Source: Paenibacillus validus NBRC 15382 | Lineage (GTDB): Bacteria; Bacillota; Bacilli; Paenibacillales; NBRC-103111 | Assembly: GCF_004000985.1 (NCBI RefSeq) | Contig: NZ_BIMH01000004.1 | Span: forward strand, 150,458 to 214,457 | Direction: 5' to 3' | Length of the DNA stretch: 64,000 bases | In this document: positions 1 through 8,305 of the stretch, in pieces | Numbering within the stretch: position 1 is the first letter of the stretch | How the letters are laid out: every line of letters begins with the position of its first letter | Notes under the pieces: generated by a model | What the model was told of the DNA's origin: nothing | The model's input: only the letters and a program-made list of their open reading frames with translations | The model's database searches: none | Made by a program: the position numbers and the translations under genes

Positions 1-777
1 CGCTTCGACGATCTTGCCGTTCTCAAACCGGAGCACGATGTTCTCGAATCCCGTTCCGTTGTAAATGGTCGGCGTGTTGTACGAAATGACGCCGTTCACC
101 GAATCTTTCACCGGCGCAGTGAACACTTCGCCGTCGGGAATGTTGTTCTTCCCGGCGCATTTGATCGCCGGAATATCCTTGATCGAGAAGGTGAGATCGG
201 TTCCCGGGGCAACTAGCCTTACTTGGTCGGTACGCAGCATCCGCTCGACGAGGGCATCCATCGCCGACGACATCTTGCTGTAGTCCAAATTGCAGACCTG
301 GAAATAAAAATTCTCGAAAGCTTCGGTGCTCGTATTGGCGAGCTGGGCCATCGACGCGTTCGGGTAACGCATGATGCACCACTTCGTATGGTTGACCCGC
401 TGATCCGTAACCGGACGCTGGAATATTTTGGTATACAAACGCATCTTTTCATCCGGTACATCGGACGTTTCGGTAATGTTGTCGCCGCTGCGAACGGCCA
501 AATACGCGTGCATTTTTTTCATCCGCGCTAGCTCCAGCTCAGCCATTTGCGCGTAAAGCGCCTCGGTTCCGCCGAGCATCAGGCTGCGGGTCACTTCCGG
601 ATTCCGGAACTCCAGGAACGGATTTCCTCCTGCCGCATACACTTCTTCTATTAGACACTTGGTCAATTCCTGATCGCGAAGCCCAATCATTTCGATCAGC
701 ACGTTTTCTCCCGGCTGGAGATCGATCGAATAACGCACCAAATTTTTCGCAAACTGTTTCAGTCTTGGATCCCGCAT
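1..777 (-). CDS. M29-family metallo-aminopeptidase (C-terminus outside window)
   Basis: The gene runs off the left edge; 259 N-terminal residues are present of a family that is usually about 370-410 long. The N-terminus (RDPRLKQFAKNLVRYSIDL, then QPGENVLIE) and the segment KNNIPDGEVFTAP, whose Glu is a metal ligand in the AmpS/AmpT thermophilic aminopeptidases, identify the M29 family. Such enzymes are cytoplasmic two-metal exopeptidases that remove N-terminal residues from peptides. No signal peptide is seen. Two ATGs lie close together (783 and 777); AAAGGAG stands 9 bases before the 777 ATG, so that start is preferred. The gene has its own promoter at 820-848 and follows the ndk terminator, so it is a separate transcription unit. 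Confidence 0.85.
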   Translation of the reverse strand, partial: MRDPRLKQFAKNLVRYSIDLQPGENVLIEMIGLRDQELTKCLIEEVYAAGGNPFLEFRNPEVTRSLMLGGTEALYAQMAELELARMKKMHAYLAVRSGDNITETSDVPDEKMRLYTKIFQRPVTDQRVNHTKWCIMRYPNASMAQLANTSTEAFENFYFQVCNLDYSKMSSAMDALVERMLRTDQVRLVAPGTDLTFSIKDIPAIKCAGKNNIPDGEVFTAPVKDSVNGVISYNTPTIYNGTGFENIVLRFENGKIVEA

Positions 778-819
778 CTGCATACGCTCCTTTGGCAACT
801 GCCCTACAATTCTACTTCC

Positions 820-848
820 AATGTAACGAATTTCCGTTCAAAGTTCAA
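820..848 (-). promoter_or_regulatory. sigma-A promoter of the aminopeptidase gene
   Basis: On the minus strand TTGAAC (848-843) and TACATT (825-820) are separated by exactly 17 bases. The predicted transcript start is about 35 bases upstream of the aminopeptidase ATG. Confidence 0.6.
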
Positions 849-880
849 ATTCAGCAACCCGCCCTTCCAAAAAAATGAGT

Positions 881-912
881 AAAAAAGCCGACTCCTGATG
901 AAGGGGTCGGCT
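881..912 (-). terminator. terminator after ndk
   Basis: Minus-strand hairpin with arms AGCCGACCCCT and AGGAGTCGGCT followed by six T residues, 20 bases downstream of the ndk stop codon. Confidence 0.8.
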
Positions 913-931
913 TGGTCGTCTATTCGTTATT

Positions 932-1405
932 TCAATGAATGCTTACCGGAGAATCGTCGCTGCGGTCCGCCGTACCGTCTAAATAGGTCGAAGTCAACAA
1001 TTCTTCCGGCTTAAAGAAGTTGGCGATCTCCCGCAACGCGCTTTCAGGCGAATCCGAGCCGTGAATGACGTTCTTGGCCACCTCGGAGGCGAAATCGCCG
1101 CGAATCGTACCCGGAGCCGCATCGGCCGGGTTCGTTTTGCCCATCATGGCGCGGGAAATTTGAATGATGTTCTCTCCCTGCCATACCATCGCGAACACCG
1201 GTCCCGACGTGATGAAATCGACGAGCTCGCCGAAGAACGGCTTCGCTTTGTGCTCCTCATAATGATATTCTGCCTGTTCTCTCGTAATCCGGATGAGCTT
1301 GGCACCGATCAGCTCGAATCCGCGCTGTTCAAAGCGATTCACAATATTTCCGATTAATTGGCGTTTCACGCCATCAGGTTTCACCAATAAGAACGTCTGC
1401 TCCAT
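932..1405 (-). CDS. ndk: nucleoside diphosphate kinase
   Basis: A 157-residue cytoplasmic enzyme that moves the gamma phosphate from ATP to other nucleoside diphosphates through a phospho-histidine. The catalytic site [13 protein letters not shown] is intact (His115), as are the N-terminal [12 protein letters not shown] strand and the [10 protein letters not shown] segment. It is slightly longer than the usual 148-150 residues because of a C-terminal tail. The frame is open for 18 codons upstream, but the ATG at 1405 starts the conserved domain and has GGAG 10 bases before it. It lies 86 bases downstream of ppdK on the same strand and is followed by a strong terminator; it may be co-transcribed with ppdK. 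Confidence 0.95.
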   Translation of the reverse strand: MEQTFLLVKPDGVKRQLIGNIVNRFEQRGFELIGAKLIRITREQAEYHYEEHKAKPFFGELVDFITSGPVFAMVWQGENIIQISRAMMGKTNPADAAPGTIRGDFASEVAKNVIHGSDSPESALREIANFFKPEELLTSTYLDGTADRSDDSPVSIH

Positions 1406-1491
1406 AAACGACTCACTCCATCCACTAATTTGTACGCGATTCAACCCAAGTCTCTTCAATCAGTATTCCCATTTTTTCTCATTTTTATGAG

Positions 1492-4182
1492 TTAAGCAAT
1501 ATGTTCGCTCAAGCTCCGTTCGGCATCGGACTGAGGATGGCCGAGCGCCAGCTGCGCTTGAGCGGCTGCAATCCGGGCAAGCGGCACTCTGTACGGGGAG
1601 CAGCTTACATAGTTTAGTCCCGCCGCATGGCAGAAGAAGATCGATGACTTATCGCCTCCATGCTCGCCGCATATGCCTGTTTTCAATAACGGCTTAACCG
1701 CTTTGCCCTGCTCCACCGCCCATTCGATCAAGCGGCCGACGCCGTCCTCATCCAGCACTTGGAACGGGTTTTCCGGCAGCAGCTTCGTTTCCACGTAATG
1801 CGCAAGAAATTTCCCTTCCGCGTCGTCCCGGCTGTAGCCGAACGTCATCTGCGTCAAATCGTTCGTACCGAACGAGAAGAAGTCTGCGTGCTTGGCAATT
1901 TGCGCCGCCGTAATCGCCGCTCTCGGAACTTCGATCATCGTCCCCACATGGTAAGGGAACGTGGCCGCCTTATCGCCCAGTATCGCCTCCGCCCGCTTCG
2001 TTACAAGCTCACGCATCCGGATCAGCTCGTTCGCATGCCCGACCAGCGGAATCATAATATCCGGCCGTACGTCGATACCTTCCTCCAAGCAGCGCACCAC
2101 GGCGCGGAAAATAGCATCCGCCTGCATCTCGTAAATTTCCGGCAGGACGAGACCGAGGCGGCATCCGCGAGTCCCCAGCATCGGGTTCATCTCGTGCAGC
2201 GACCGCACTTTGCGCAGCAGCTTCTCGTTTCGGTCGATTTCCTCGGACGAGGCATTCGGGTCATTGCGCAATCGTTCATGCTGAAGCACCAGCTGCTCCA
2301 TGTTCGGCAAAAATTCGTGCAACGGCGGATCCAGCAATCGAATCGTAACCGTCAGCCCATCCATAGCCCGGAACAACCCTTCGAAGTCTTGCTGCTGCAT
2401 CGGCAGCAGCTTCTCGAGCGCTTCGGCCCGCTCCTCCGCCGAATCCGCCAAAATCATGGCTTGCACGACCGGCACCCGCGCCGCCGACATAAACATATGC
2501 TCCGTACGGCACAGCCCGATGCCTTCCGCGCCGAAATCCCGGGCTTTCGCCGCATCTTCCGGCGTGTCCGCATTGGTATATACCTGCAGCGTGCGGATAT
2601 CGTCGGCCCACCGGAGCAGCTGCTGCAGCTCCTCCGTCAGCTCAGGCTCGCGCAAGTTAACTCCGCCTCGAATGACGCGGCCGGTCGAGCCGTCGATCGA
2701 GATCGTGTCGCCTTCCCGAATCGTAACGAACTCGCCACCGGCGTGTACGACGAACGATCGGTCTTCGATTCTTACGGCCTCGCATCCGCATACGCAAGGC
2801 TTACCCATGCCCCTGGCGACAACGGCCGCATGGCTGGTCATGCCGCCCCGGCTCGTCAGTACGCCTTCGGCGGCAAGCACGCCGTGTATGTCTTCCGGCG
2901 TCGTCTCCGAACGCACGAGAATCGTTTTGCGGCCGGCGCGCGACCACGCTTCCGCCAGGTCGGCATCGAACACGGCTTCTCCCGTCGCAGCGCCCGGCGA
3001 TGCCGGAAGCCCCGAAGCCAATACATCCAGCGCCTGGTCCACGTCAATGGCCCGGTGCAACAACTGATCCAAATGAAACGGCTCGATTCGCTCGACGGCG
3101 TCTCCCCGGCTGATTAACCCCTCGTTGGCCATATCCACGGCGACCTTGACCGCCGCCTGCGCCGTCCGTTTGCCCGAACGGGTTTGCAGCAAATAGAGCG
3201 CCCCTTGCTCCACCGTAAATTCAATATCCTGCATATCCTTATAATGCTTCTCCAGCATCGCCGCCGTTCGCTCCAACTGGTCGAACACGAGCGGCATATC
3301 CGCACCGAGCTGTTCGATCGGTACCGGCGTGCGAACCCCCGCAACGACATCTTCCCCTTGGGCGTTAATCAAATATTCCCCGTACAGACGCCGTTCCCCG
3401 GTCGAAGGATTGCGGGTGAACAATACGCCCGTACCCGAATCGGCCCCCAAATTGCCGAATACCATCGCCTGGATATTGACCGCCGTTCCCTGTTCGTCGG
3501 GAATGCGGTGGATTTTGCGGTACACTTGGGCCCGCGTATTGTTCCACGAACGGAATACCGCTTCGACCGCCAGCTCCAATTGTTCGCGCACGTCTTGCGG
3601 GAACGGACGGCCCGTCTCTTTCACTACGATTGACCGGTACGATTCGATCAGCTCTTGCCAGCCTTCGGCACTTACTTCGCTGTCTTGTCCGACACCGAGC
3701 CGCTGCTTCAGTCGGGAAAGCTGACTTTCAAAGTGATGCGATTCAATCTGAAACACGACGTTCCCAAACATTTGGATCAAGCGCCGGTAGCAGTCGTACG
3801 CGAATCGCGCATCCCCCGTTAATGCAGCCAGCCCGGCAACCGTTTCATCGTTTAACCCGAGATTGAGAATCGTATCCATCATCCCGGGCATCGAGGTGAC
3901 GGATCCGGAACGCACCGAAACGAGCAGCGGCTTCGCAGGATCGCCGAATTGCTTCCCTTGGGACGACTCCAGCACGCGCAGCGCGGACGCCACCTCTTCG
4001 CGGACTCCGTCCGGAAGCTGGCCGCCCAAGGCGTAGTAGGCGCGACAAACGTCAGTGGTCACCGTAAACCCCGGAGGAACCGGCAGCCCTACCCGGGTCA
4101 TCTCCGCCAAGTTTGCCCCCTTCCCGCCAAGCGTCGCTTTCATATCCGCATGCCCCTGATCAAACGGTACAACGAACTTCAT
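1492..4182 (-). CDS. ppdK: pyruvate, phosphate dikinase
   Basis: An 896-residue enzyme that interconverts pyruvate + ATP + phosphate with phosphoenolpyruvate + AMP + diphosphate. The domain order is normal: N-terminal nucleotide-binding domain (GGKGANLAEM near residue 20, then SVRSGSVTSMPGMMDT), central phospho-histidine domain (GGMTSHAAVVARGMGKP, His451), and C-terminal PEP/pyruvate barrel with the acid/base Cys838 in GICGEHGGD. The start is the ATG at 4182, preceded by AGGAGG at 7 bases; the open frame extends 10 codons further but without a ribosome site. No PPDK regulatory kinase (PpsR type) is adjacent. The upstream region holds palindromes that may control the gene. It lets the cell run the PEP-pyruvate step in the gluconeogenic direction or save ATP in glycolysis. 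Confidence 0.96.
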   Translation of the reverse strand: MKFVVPFDQGHADMKATLGGKGANLAEMTRVGLPVPPGFTVTTDVCRAYYALGGQLPDGVREEVASALRVLESSQGKQFGDPAKPLLVSVRSGSVTSMPGMMDTILNLGLNDETVAGLAALTGDARFAYDCYRRLIQMFGNVVFQIESHHFESQLSRLKQRLGVGQDSEVSAEGWQELIESYRSIVVKETGRPFPQDVREQLELAVEAVFRSWNNTRAQVYRKIHRIPDEQGTAVNIQAMVFGNLGADSGTGVLFTRNPSTGERRLYGEYLINAQGEDVVAGVRTPVPIEQLGADMPLVFDQLERTAAMLEKHYKDMQDIEFTVEQGALYLLQTRSGKRTAQAAVKVAVDMANEGLISRGDAVERIEPFHLDQLLHRAIDVDQALDVLASGLPASPGAATGEAVFDADLAEAWSRAGRKTILVRSETTPEDIHGVLAAEGVLTSRGGMTSHAAVVARGMGKPCVCGCEAVRIEDRSFVVHAGGEFVTIREGDTISIDGSTGRVIRGGVNLREPELTEELQQLLRWADDIRTLQVYTNADTPEDAAKARDFGAEGIGLCRTEHMFMSAARVPVVQAMILADSAEERAEALEKLLPMQQQDFEGLFRAMDGLTVTIRLLDPPLHEFLPNMEQLVLQHERLRNDPNASSEEIDRNEKLLRKVRSLHEMNPMLGTRGCRLGLVLPEIYEMQADAIFRAVVRCLEEGIDVRPDIMIPLVGHANELIRMRELVTKRAEAILGDKAATFPYHVGTMIEVPRAAITAAQIAKHADFFSFGTNDLTQMTFGYSRDDAEGKFLAHYVETKLLPENPFQVLDEDGVGRLIEWAVEQGKAVKPLLKTGICGEHGGDKSSIFFCHAAGLNYVSCSPYRVPLARIAAAQAQLALGHPQSDAERSLSEHIA

Positions 4183-4261
4183 GCAAATGCCTCCTCTGAA
4201 CAATTCGGTCATAGTCTGAATTAACGAAATTAACGTGCGTTTTATTCCACTTGTAAATCAC

Positions 4262-4331
4262 ATCTAAAACATAACATACAACAATTTCTTTGTAAATAGT
4301 GTGTACTATTTAATTTTAATGACACACTATT
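4262..4331 (-). promoter_or_regulatory. ppdK upstream region with candidate promoter and palindromes
   Basis: Minus-strand TTTACA and TATGTT hexamers spaced about 17 bases lie between 4295 and 4270. The overlapping text TATGTTATGTT resembles the CcpN box (TRTGHYATAYW) except at one position. Just upstream is a palindrome with AATAGT/ACTATT arms around GTGT (4295-4310) and a further CACACTATT copy (4323-4331). Binding by CcpN is an inference only. Confidence 0.35.
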
Positions 4332-4481
4332 AAACAAACATCTCGAATTTATCTGCTGTCGCTCCATGTTCGCTGTTTCTTGGCGCAGACCCCTTGTTGA
4401 ACGAACCCGATATCGCGAAAGTCCAGGAAGCTGCGGGACTACGGCGGCCCTATGCGCCTCACCCGTCACGTTCACACAAAA

Positions 4482-4564
4482 ATAGCGGAGCTCCGATGCC
4501 TTATTCGCCCAAACCGGGGATTTCCCCCGGCTTTAGAGCGAATGGCTCATCGTAACTCCGCTAT
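4482..4564. repeat. intergenic palindromic element (REP-like)
   Basis: Two 27-base arms (4482-4508 and 4538-4564) match in inverted orientation at 21 of 27 positions, with identical 9-base ends ATAGCGGAG/CTCCGCTAT. The loop holds a small CCGGGG/CCCCGG hairpin. There is no T-run, so it is not an ordinary terminator. It sits between ppdK and murA with no gene inside. Similar ATAGCGGAG-ended palindromes are, from memory, scattered through Paenibacillus-group genomes, but no second copy was noticed in this window. Confidence 0.55.
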
Positions 4565-4624
4565 CATACATTCCGCCGGTCTAATCGGCGATATAAGGAA
4601 TCAGGATTCCGCTACGGCACACCG

Positions 4625-5914
4625 TCACCTCACAAAGACGGCATGCACGCGCTCATCCTCGGCCTCGCACAACGTTAAACGCGCGCCGAGCGCCGCAAAG
4701 CTGCCGATCACGTCGTCGTAACCGCGCTCCAGGTGCTCTACGCCGGTAATTCGCGTCACCCCATCGGCCGCCAGAGCGGCTAGCACCAGGCTCGTTCCGG
4801 CACGCACGTCCGTCGCATGAACCCAAGCGCCGAAGAGCGGCCGTCCGCCGCGGATAAAGGCGCTTTCCTGCCGAACCTCAATGTCGGCGCCCATCCGCCG
4901 CAGCTGCGGCACATGGTTGAAGCGGTTCGGATAGACGCGCTCGGTGATGATGCTTTTGCCCTTTGCCTGCGTCAACAGCGCCGTCATCGGCTGCTGCAGA
5001 TCGGTAGCGAAGCCGGGATACATCGACGTCCGCACCCGCGTCGCTTTAATCGAACCGCGCCCGTAGGCGGTAATGCTCGTCTCGTCCACTTCCAGCTCCA
5101 TCCCGCATTCCTCCAGCTTGGCCAGGCATGCGCCCAAGTGTTCGGGGATGACCTCGCCTACGGTTACACGCCCGCCGGTGATGCCCGCCGCCATCAGAAA
5201 GGCGCCGGCGATAAGCCGGTCCGGGATCACCATATGGCAGCCGCCGTTCAAATACGGCACGCCCTCAATCCGGATGCGGTCCGTGCCCGCTCCGTATATT
5301 TTGGCGCCAAGCGCATTCAAGAAAGCTGCCGTATCGACGACCTCGGGGTCGACCGCGGCATTATACAGGTTCGTTCGCCCCTGGGCTCGAACGGCCGCCA
5401 GCATGCCGTTGATCGTAGCGCCCGAGGTGACCGTGTCGAAATAAATGTCGGCACCCTTCAGCTGTCTCGATTCCACCACATAGTGGTCTTCGTGAAAAAT
5501 AACGGTGGCGCCAAGCGCTTGAAATGCTTTAACATGCTGATCGATCGGTCGCGACGAGAAATCGTCTCCGCCCGGAAATCCTACCGTCACACGGCCGAAC
5601 TTGGCGAGCAGCGCCCCCGCGAAATAATAGGAAGCGCGGTATGACGCCGCTTTGCCAGGATCGATGGTTGCACTATGAATAAACCGCGGATCAATCACAA
5701 CCTCGCCCGTCGGCTTGCGAACGAGCGACATTCCGATATCCCGTGAAATTTGCGCGATCACCTTGACATCGTCAATCAGCGGAATCCCCTCCAGCGTGAC
5801 GACGTCATCGGCCAAACAAGCCGCCGCAAGCAGCGCCAGCGAGCTATTCTTCGAGCCGGGAATTTGCACCGAGCCTTGCAGCGGCCCGGCAGGCTCCACT
5901 TGGATATAGCGCAT
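4625..5914 (-). CDS. murA: UDP-N-acetylglucosamine 1-carboxyvinyltransferase, Cys-to-Asp variant
   Basis: A 429-residue enzyme of the EPSP-synthase fold that joins enolpyruvate from PEP to UDP-GlcNAc, the first committed step of peptidoglycan synthesis. Lys22 (PGSKNSSLAL) and the YPGFATDLQQP segment with the catalytic Asp are present. The mobile loop normally reads PGGC.IGARP; here it reads PGGDDFSSRP, so the Cys that fosfomycin alkylates is Asp117. Asp at this position is known in naturally fosfomycin-resistant MurA of mycobacteria and chlamydiae. The start at 5914 has GGGAGG before it; the frame is open 16 codons further upstream. The FHA-regulator gene is 73 bases upstream on the same strand. 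It may be one of two MurA paralogues, as is common in Firmicutes. Confidence 0.93.
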   Translation of the reverse strand: MRYIQVEPAGPLQGSVQIPGSKNSSLALLAAACLADDVVTLEGIPLIDDVKVIAQISRDIGMSLVRKPTGEVVIDPRFIHSATIDPGKAASYRASYYFAGALLAKFGRVTVGFPGGDDFSSRPIDQHVKAFQALGATVIFHEDHYVVESRQLKGADIYFDTVTSGATINGMLAAVRAQGRTNLYNAAVDPEVVDTAAFLNALGAKIYGAGTDRIRIEGVPYLNGGCHMVIPDRLIAGAFLMAAGITGGRVTVGEVIPEHLGACLAKLEECGMELEVDETSITAYGRGSIKATRVRTSMYPGFATDLQQPMTALLTQAKGKSIITERVYPNRFNHVPQLRRMGADIEVRQESAFIRGGRPLFGAWVHATDVRAGTSLVLAALAADGVTRITGVEHLERGYDDVIGSFAALGARLTLCEAEDERVHAVFVR

Positions 5915-5987
5915 GCTTATCCCTCCCTGGTTATAACGGTTACGGCGCGTCATGGCGAACAAGGTAGTCAGTCACCATGGCAGCCGC

Positions 5988-6749
5988 CTATTTGGAATCC
6001 AGCTCGAGCACATATCCGCTGCCGCGAACAGCGCTGATCAGGAACGTGTCTTTCCCGTACTTTTTACGGATACGATAGACGAGCGCGTTCAGTTCGTCCA
6101 TCGTGACATCCGGCACACCGTCAGGTCCGGTCGTGCGTTCGGACCATACGTTTCGTTTAATGTCATCGATGGCGACAAGCCGGTTCGCCTGCTCGTATAA
6201 CAAATGAAGCAGCAAATATTCCTTCTCCGACATCGCGATTCGCTTCCCGTCCACGACGCATTCCCGCTTCTCCCAATAGATCATCGAAGGTCCGCTCGGC
6301 TCTTCCCATGCCTGGGTCATGCTGAGCGGTTCGAACTCCAGCGTCTGATCGGCGAACAAATAGGAAAAATGCAGCACGGTCATCCCTTTCGCCATCTTAA
6401 TAATGTCGAACGATTGGAGCGGGTACGGCACATGCGGTTCCACCAATACCCCGTTAAGCTCGGTACCGTGGCGTGAATCCAGATCGTATAACACCGCCTT
6501 CTCCCCTTCCCGGCGGATAACGACGTGCTTTCTTGAAATAAATGCGTTGGAAAAAGCAAAGTCCGGGGCGAAGTTGTTCGTAGCGCGCCCGATCACCGTC
6601 TCTGCTGAAGTCAGATGAAGGCACGTGCCCGAACGAAACGGTTCTCCCCGGATCACATATAGACAAGCGTAAGTATCCAGAACGTTTCCCTCCACTATCA
6701 CAGCAAAAATACGAGTATGACGTATAAAGATTGCAGTCTTTATCATCAT
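5988..6749 (-). CDS. FHA-domain protein with C-terminal winged-helix DNA-binding domain
   Basis: Up to 253 residues. The N-terminal half is an FHA phosphothreonine-binding domain (VIGRATNNFAPDF, SRKHVVI, DLDSRHGTELNG). The C-terminal third resembles the OmpR/PhoB winged helix (SEKEYLLLHLLYEQ, ALVYRIRKKYG, VRGSGYVLE). The combination suggests a transcription factor steered by a Ser/Thr kinase, but partners and targets are unknown. The start is uncertain: the ATG at 6749 has no ribosome site, while GGAGGG at 6693-6688 stands 7 bases before an in-frame CTG at 6680, just ahead of the FHA domain. It is followed by murA on the same strand, which hints at a link with cell-wall control. Confidence 0.75.
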   Translation of the reverse strand: MMIKTAIFIRHTRIFAVIVEGNVLDTYACLYVIRGEPFRSGTCLHLTSAETVIGRATNNFAPDFAFSNAFISRKHVVIRREGEKAVLYDLDSRHGTELNGVLVEPHVPYPLQSFDIIKMAKGMTVLHFSYLFADQTLEFEPLSMTQAWEEPSGPSMIYWEKRECVVDGKRIAMSEKEYLLLHLLYEQANRLVAIDDIKRNVWSERTTGPDGVPDVTMDELNALVYRIRKKYGKDTFLISAVRGSGYVLELDSK

Positions 6750-6822
6750 ATCGTATTTTCAAGAGTAAGGGAAATATCTGCTGGCTGACGTAACGCTTAC
6801 TTTTCAGTTATGGCTGCTTCGT

Positions 6823-8073
6823 TTAGACGTCCCTCTCGTCCCTCGCGTCCGTCTCGTCCTTCTCGGCGTCTCCGGCCTGACCTCGTTTCTTTGGCTGCGA
6901 ATTGTACCCGCGCTCCCCATAAGGCTGAAGCTCGTTTAGCCACTTGCTCTCCATGACGTGCAGCTCATGATTGACGTCCTGGAAACTGTCCTTGCGAAGC
7001 TTCAGGCGTTCCAGCACCTCGAACGTAAAATCCCCTTCATCCGCTTCGTTCCAATCCTTTTGAAGCTGTACATTCCGGCTCGCACCCATCTTTAGCTCAA
7101 AAGGCAAGCGCCGCTCCATCGCTTCCAGGTTTTTACTGGCGCCGACAAGCGCCTTGCCGTTCTTTCCGTTCACAAATCGAAACACGCCGATCTGCTGCTC
7201 TTTCTCCTGGTAGGCCCTCACCAGCTCCTTGCGCCGTTCCTTACTCATAGACAACCTCTCCTCCTCTTGCGCTGCTGCCGGCGCCCGCTCCGATGACGAA
7301 ACGGCGGCGCCAACCCAATATCGGCGTCCGTCCTCCGTCCGCTCCAATAACCCATGATCGACCATATACCGGCGGATGACGGCATAATCGTGCCAAGCCT
7401 GCTCCAACACTTCGTTAATGTCGGCTTCCGAATAGATACGGCCAGGCTGAAAACGCCTGACGAGTTCTTCGGCGATCAACGCGCGGACCTTCTCCTTACG
7501 CGGCCATTCCCGAAGCGGACCGTCCGTTCCGTACGGAAAATAATCGTTGTCACGCTCCACCGTCTCCTGCAGCGGCTGTACACCTGCCGGCTTCTGCTTT
7601 TTCTTGTCTTTCACCGGGCTACCGGCCGAGGCCGCCGCCCTGCCTTTTTCCATCAACGACATCAGCACCAGAAAAAGCTTCGCCTGCTTCTCCTTCTCCC
7701 GCAGCGTGAACCGATGATTGCGAATCGTCGACGCGCTTCCGCCGCCCAATCGCTCGATCACCTCGGCATCGCTCATCCCTTGATGGAAAAATTGCAGCAG
7801 CTGCCTTTGCAGCGCGGACAAACCGGTCCACTTTTTGTCCAAATGCAGCAGTGCGTGAAAAACCGACCCGTGCTCCCGCACGATATGCTTCGTCATCCAT
7901 TTCTCGGCGTCCCACCAAGCTTGTTCGTCCGGAGACGGATAAATAACCCCTTGCTCGGAAGAGCTGCCGCATATTAAACACGTGTAACGCCCTTCCTCCT
8001 CCTCATAGATGTAACCCCGTTCGATCTCTTCAAGCGAGGCCCGCTCCATCCCGTCGATAAACATGCCATCCAT
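6823..8073 (-). CDS. zinc-finger/HTH/DUF2087/GIY-YIG-like multidomain protein
   Basis: A 416-residue protein with four recognisable parts. Residues 30-70 form a C2H2-like metal site (Cys32, Cys35, His63, His68). Residues 80-125 look like a LuxR/sigma-type helix-turn-helix (LSALQRQLLQFFHQGMSD). Residues about 180-255 match DUF2087 (DYFPYGTDG to DGRRYWVG). Residues about 290-385 resemble the GIY-YIG-like domain of YurQ-type proteins (IGVFRFVNGKNGKALVGA), with degenerate GVF and LVG in place of GIY and YIG. The tail is charged and disordered. ATG 8073 has AGGAGGG 6 bases upstream, and a strong promoter lies at 8097-8125. The function is unknown; a DNA-binding regulator is a reasonable guess. Confidence 0.7.
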   Translation of the reverse strand: MDGMFIDGMERASLEEIERGYIYEEEEGRYTCLICGSSSEQGVIYPSPDEQAWWDAEKWMTKHIVREHGSVFHALLHLDKKWTGLSALQRQLLQFFHQGMSDAEVIERLGGGSASTIRNHRFTLREKEKQAKLFLVLMSLMEKGRAAASAGSPVKDKKKQKPAGVQPLQETVERDNDYFPYGTDGPLREWPRKEKVRALIAEELVRRFQPGRIYSEADINEVLEQAWHDYAVIRRYMVDHGLLERTEDGRRYWVGAAVSSSERAPAAAQEEERLSMSKERRKELVRAYQEKEQQIGVFRFVNGKNGKALVGASKNLEAMERRLPFELKMGASRNVQLQKDWNEADEGDFTFEVLERLKLRKDSFQDVNHELHVMESKWLNELQPYGERGYNSQPKKRGQAGDAEKDETDARDERDV

Positions 8074-8096
8074 CGCAAACCCTCCTATATATAGAC

Positions 8097-8125
8097 ATAT
8101 TATTAGTACGTTTATATATTGTCAA
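8097..8125 (-). promoter_or_regulatory. strong sigma-A promoter of the DUF2087 gene
   Basis: Minus-strand TTGACA (8125-8120) and TAATAT (8102-8097) separated by 17 bases in a very AT-rich stretch; the leader to the ATG is short. Confidence 0.75.
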
Positions 8126-8221
8126 ACATTAATTAAATATGTCTATTAATTATCCATTAGCCCTGTGAAACATACATAGAAGTCATCGTCCGGATCTTTG
8201 CTTCTCTTCAATGCGTCAAGC

Positions 8222-8253
8222 TTCTACCTCCCTGTCTCCAGAAATGATATAAT
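8222..8253 (+). promoter_or_regulatory. extended -10 promoter of the sulfatase gene
   Basis: TGATATAAT (an extended -10, hexamer at 8248-8253) lies about 53 bases before the ATG at 8306. The -35 region is weak. Confidence 0.55.
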
Positions 8254-8305
8254 GATCATGACATTGCGAAAGCGATTACCGTTACTTCATCTTAGGAGAT
8301 CAACC

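Noticed and set aside
1759..3117. Long open frame (452 codons) on the plus strand inside ppdK
   Set aside because: It is the antisense shadow of a GC-rich conserved gene; its sequence is Arg/His-rich with no family similarity.
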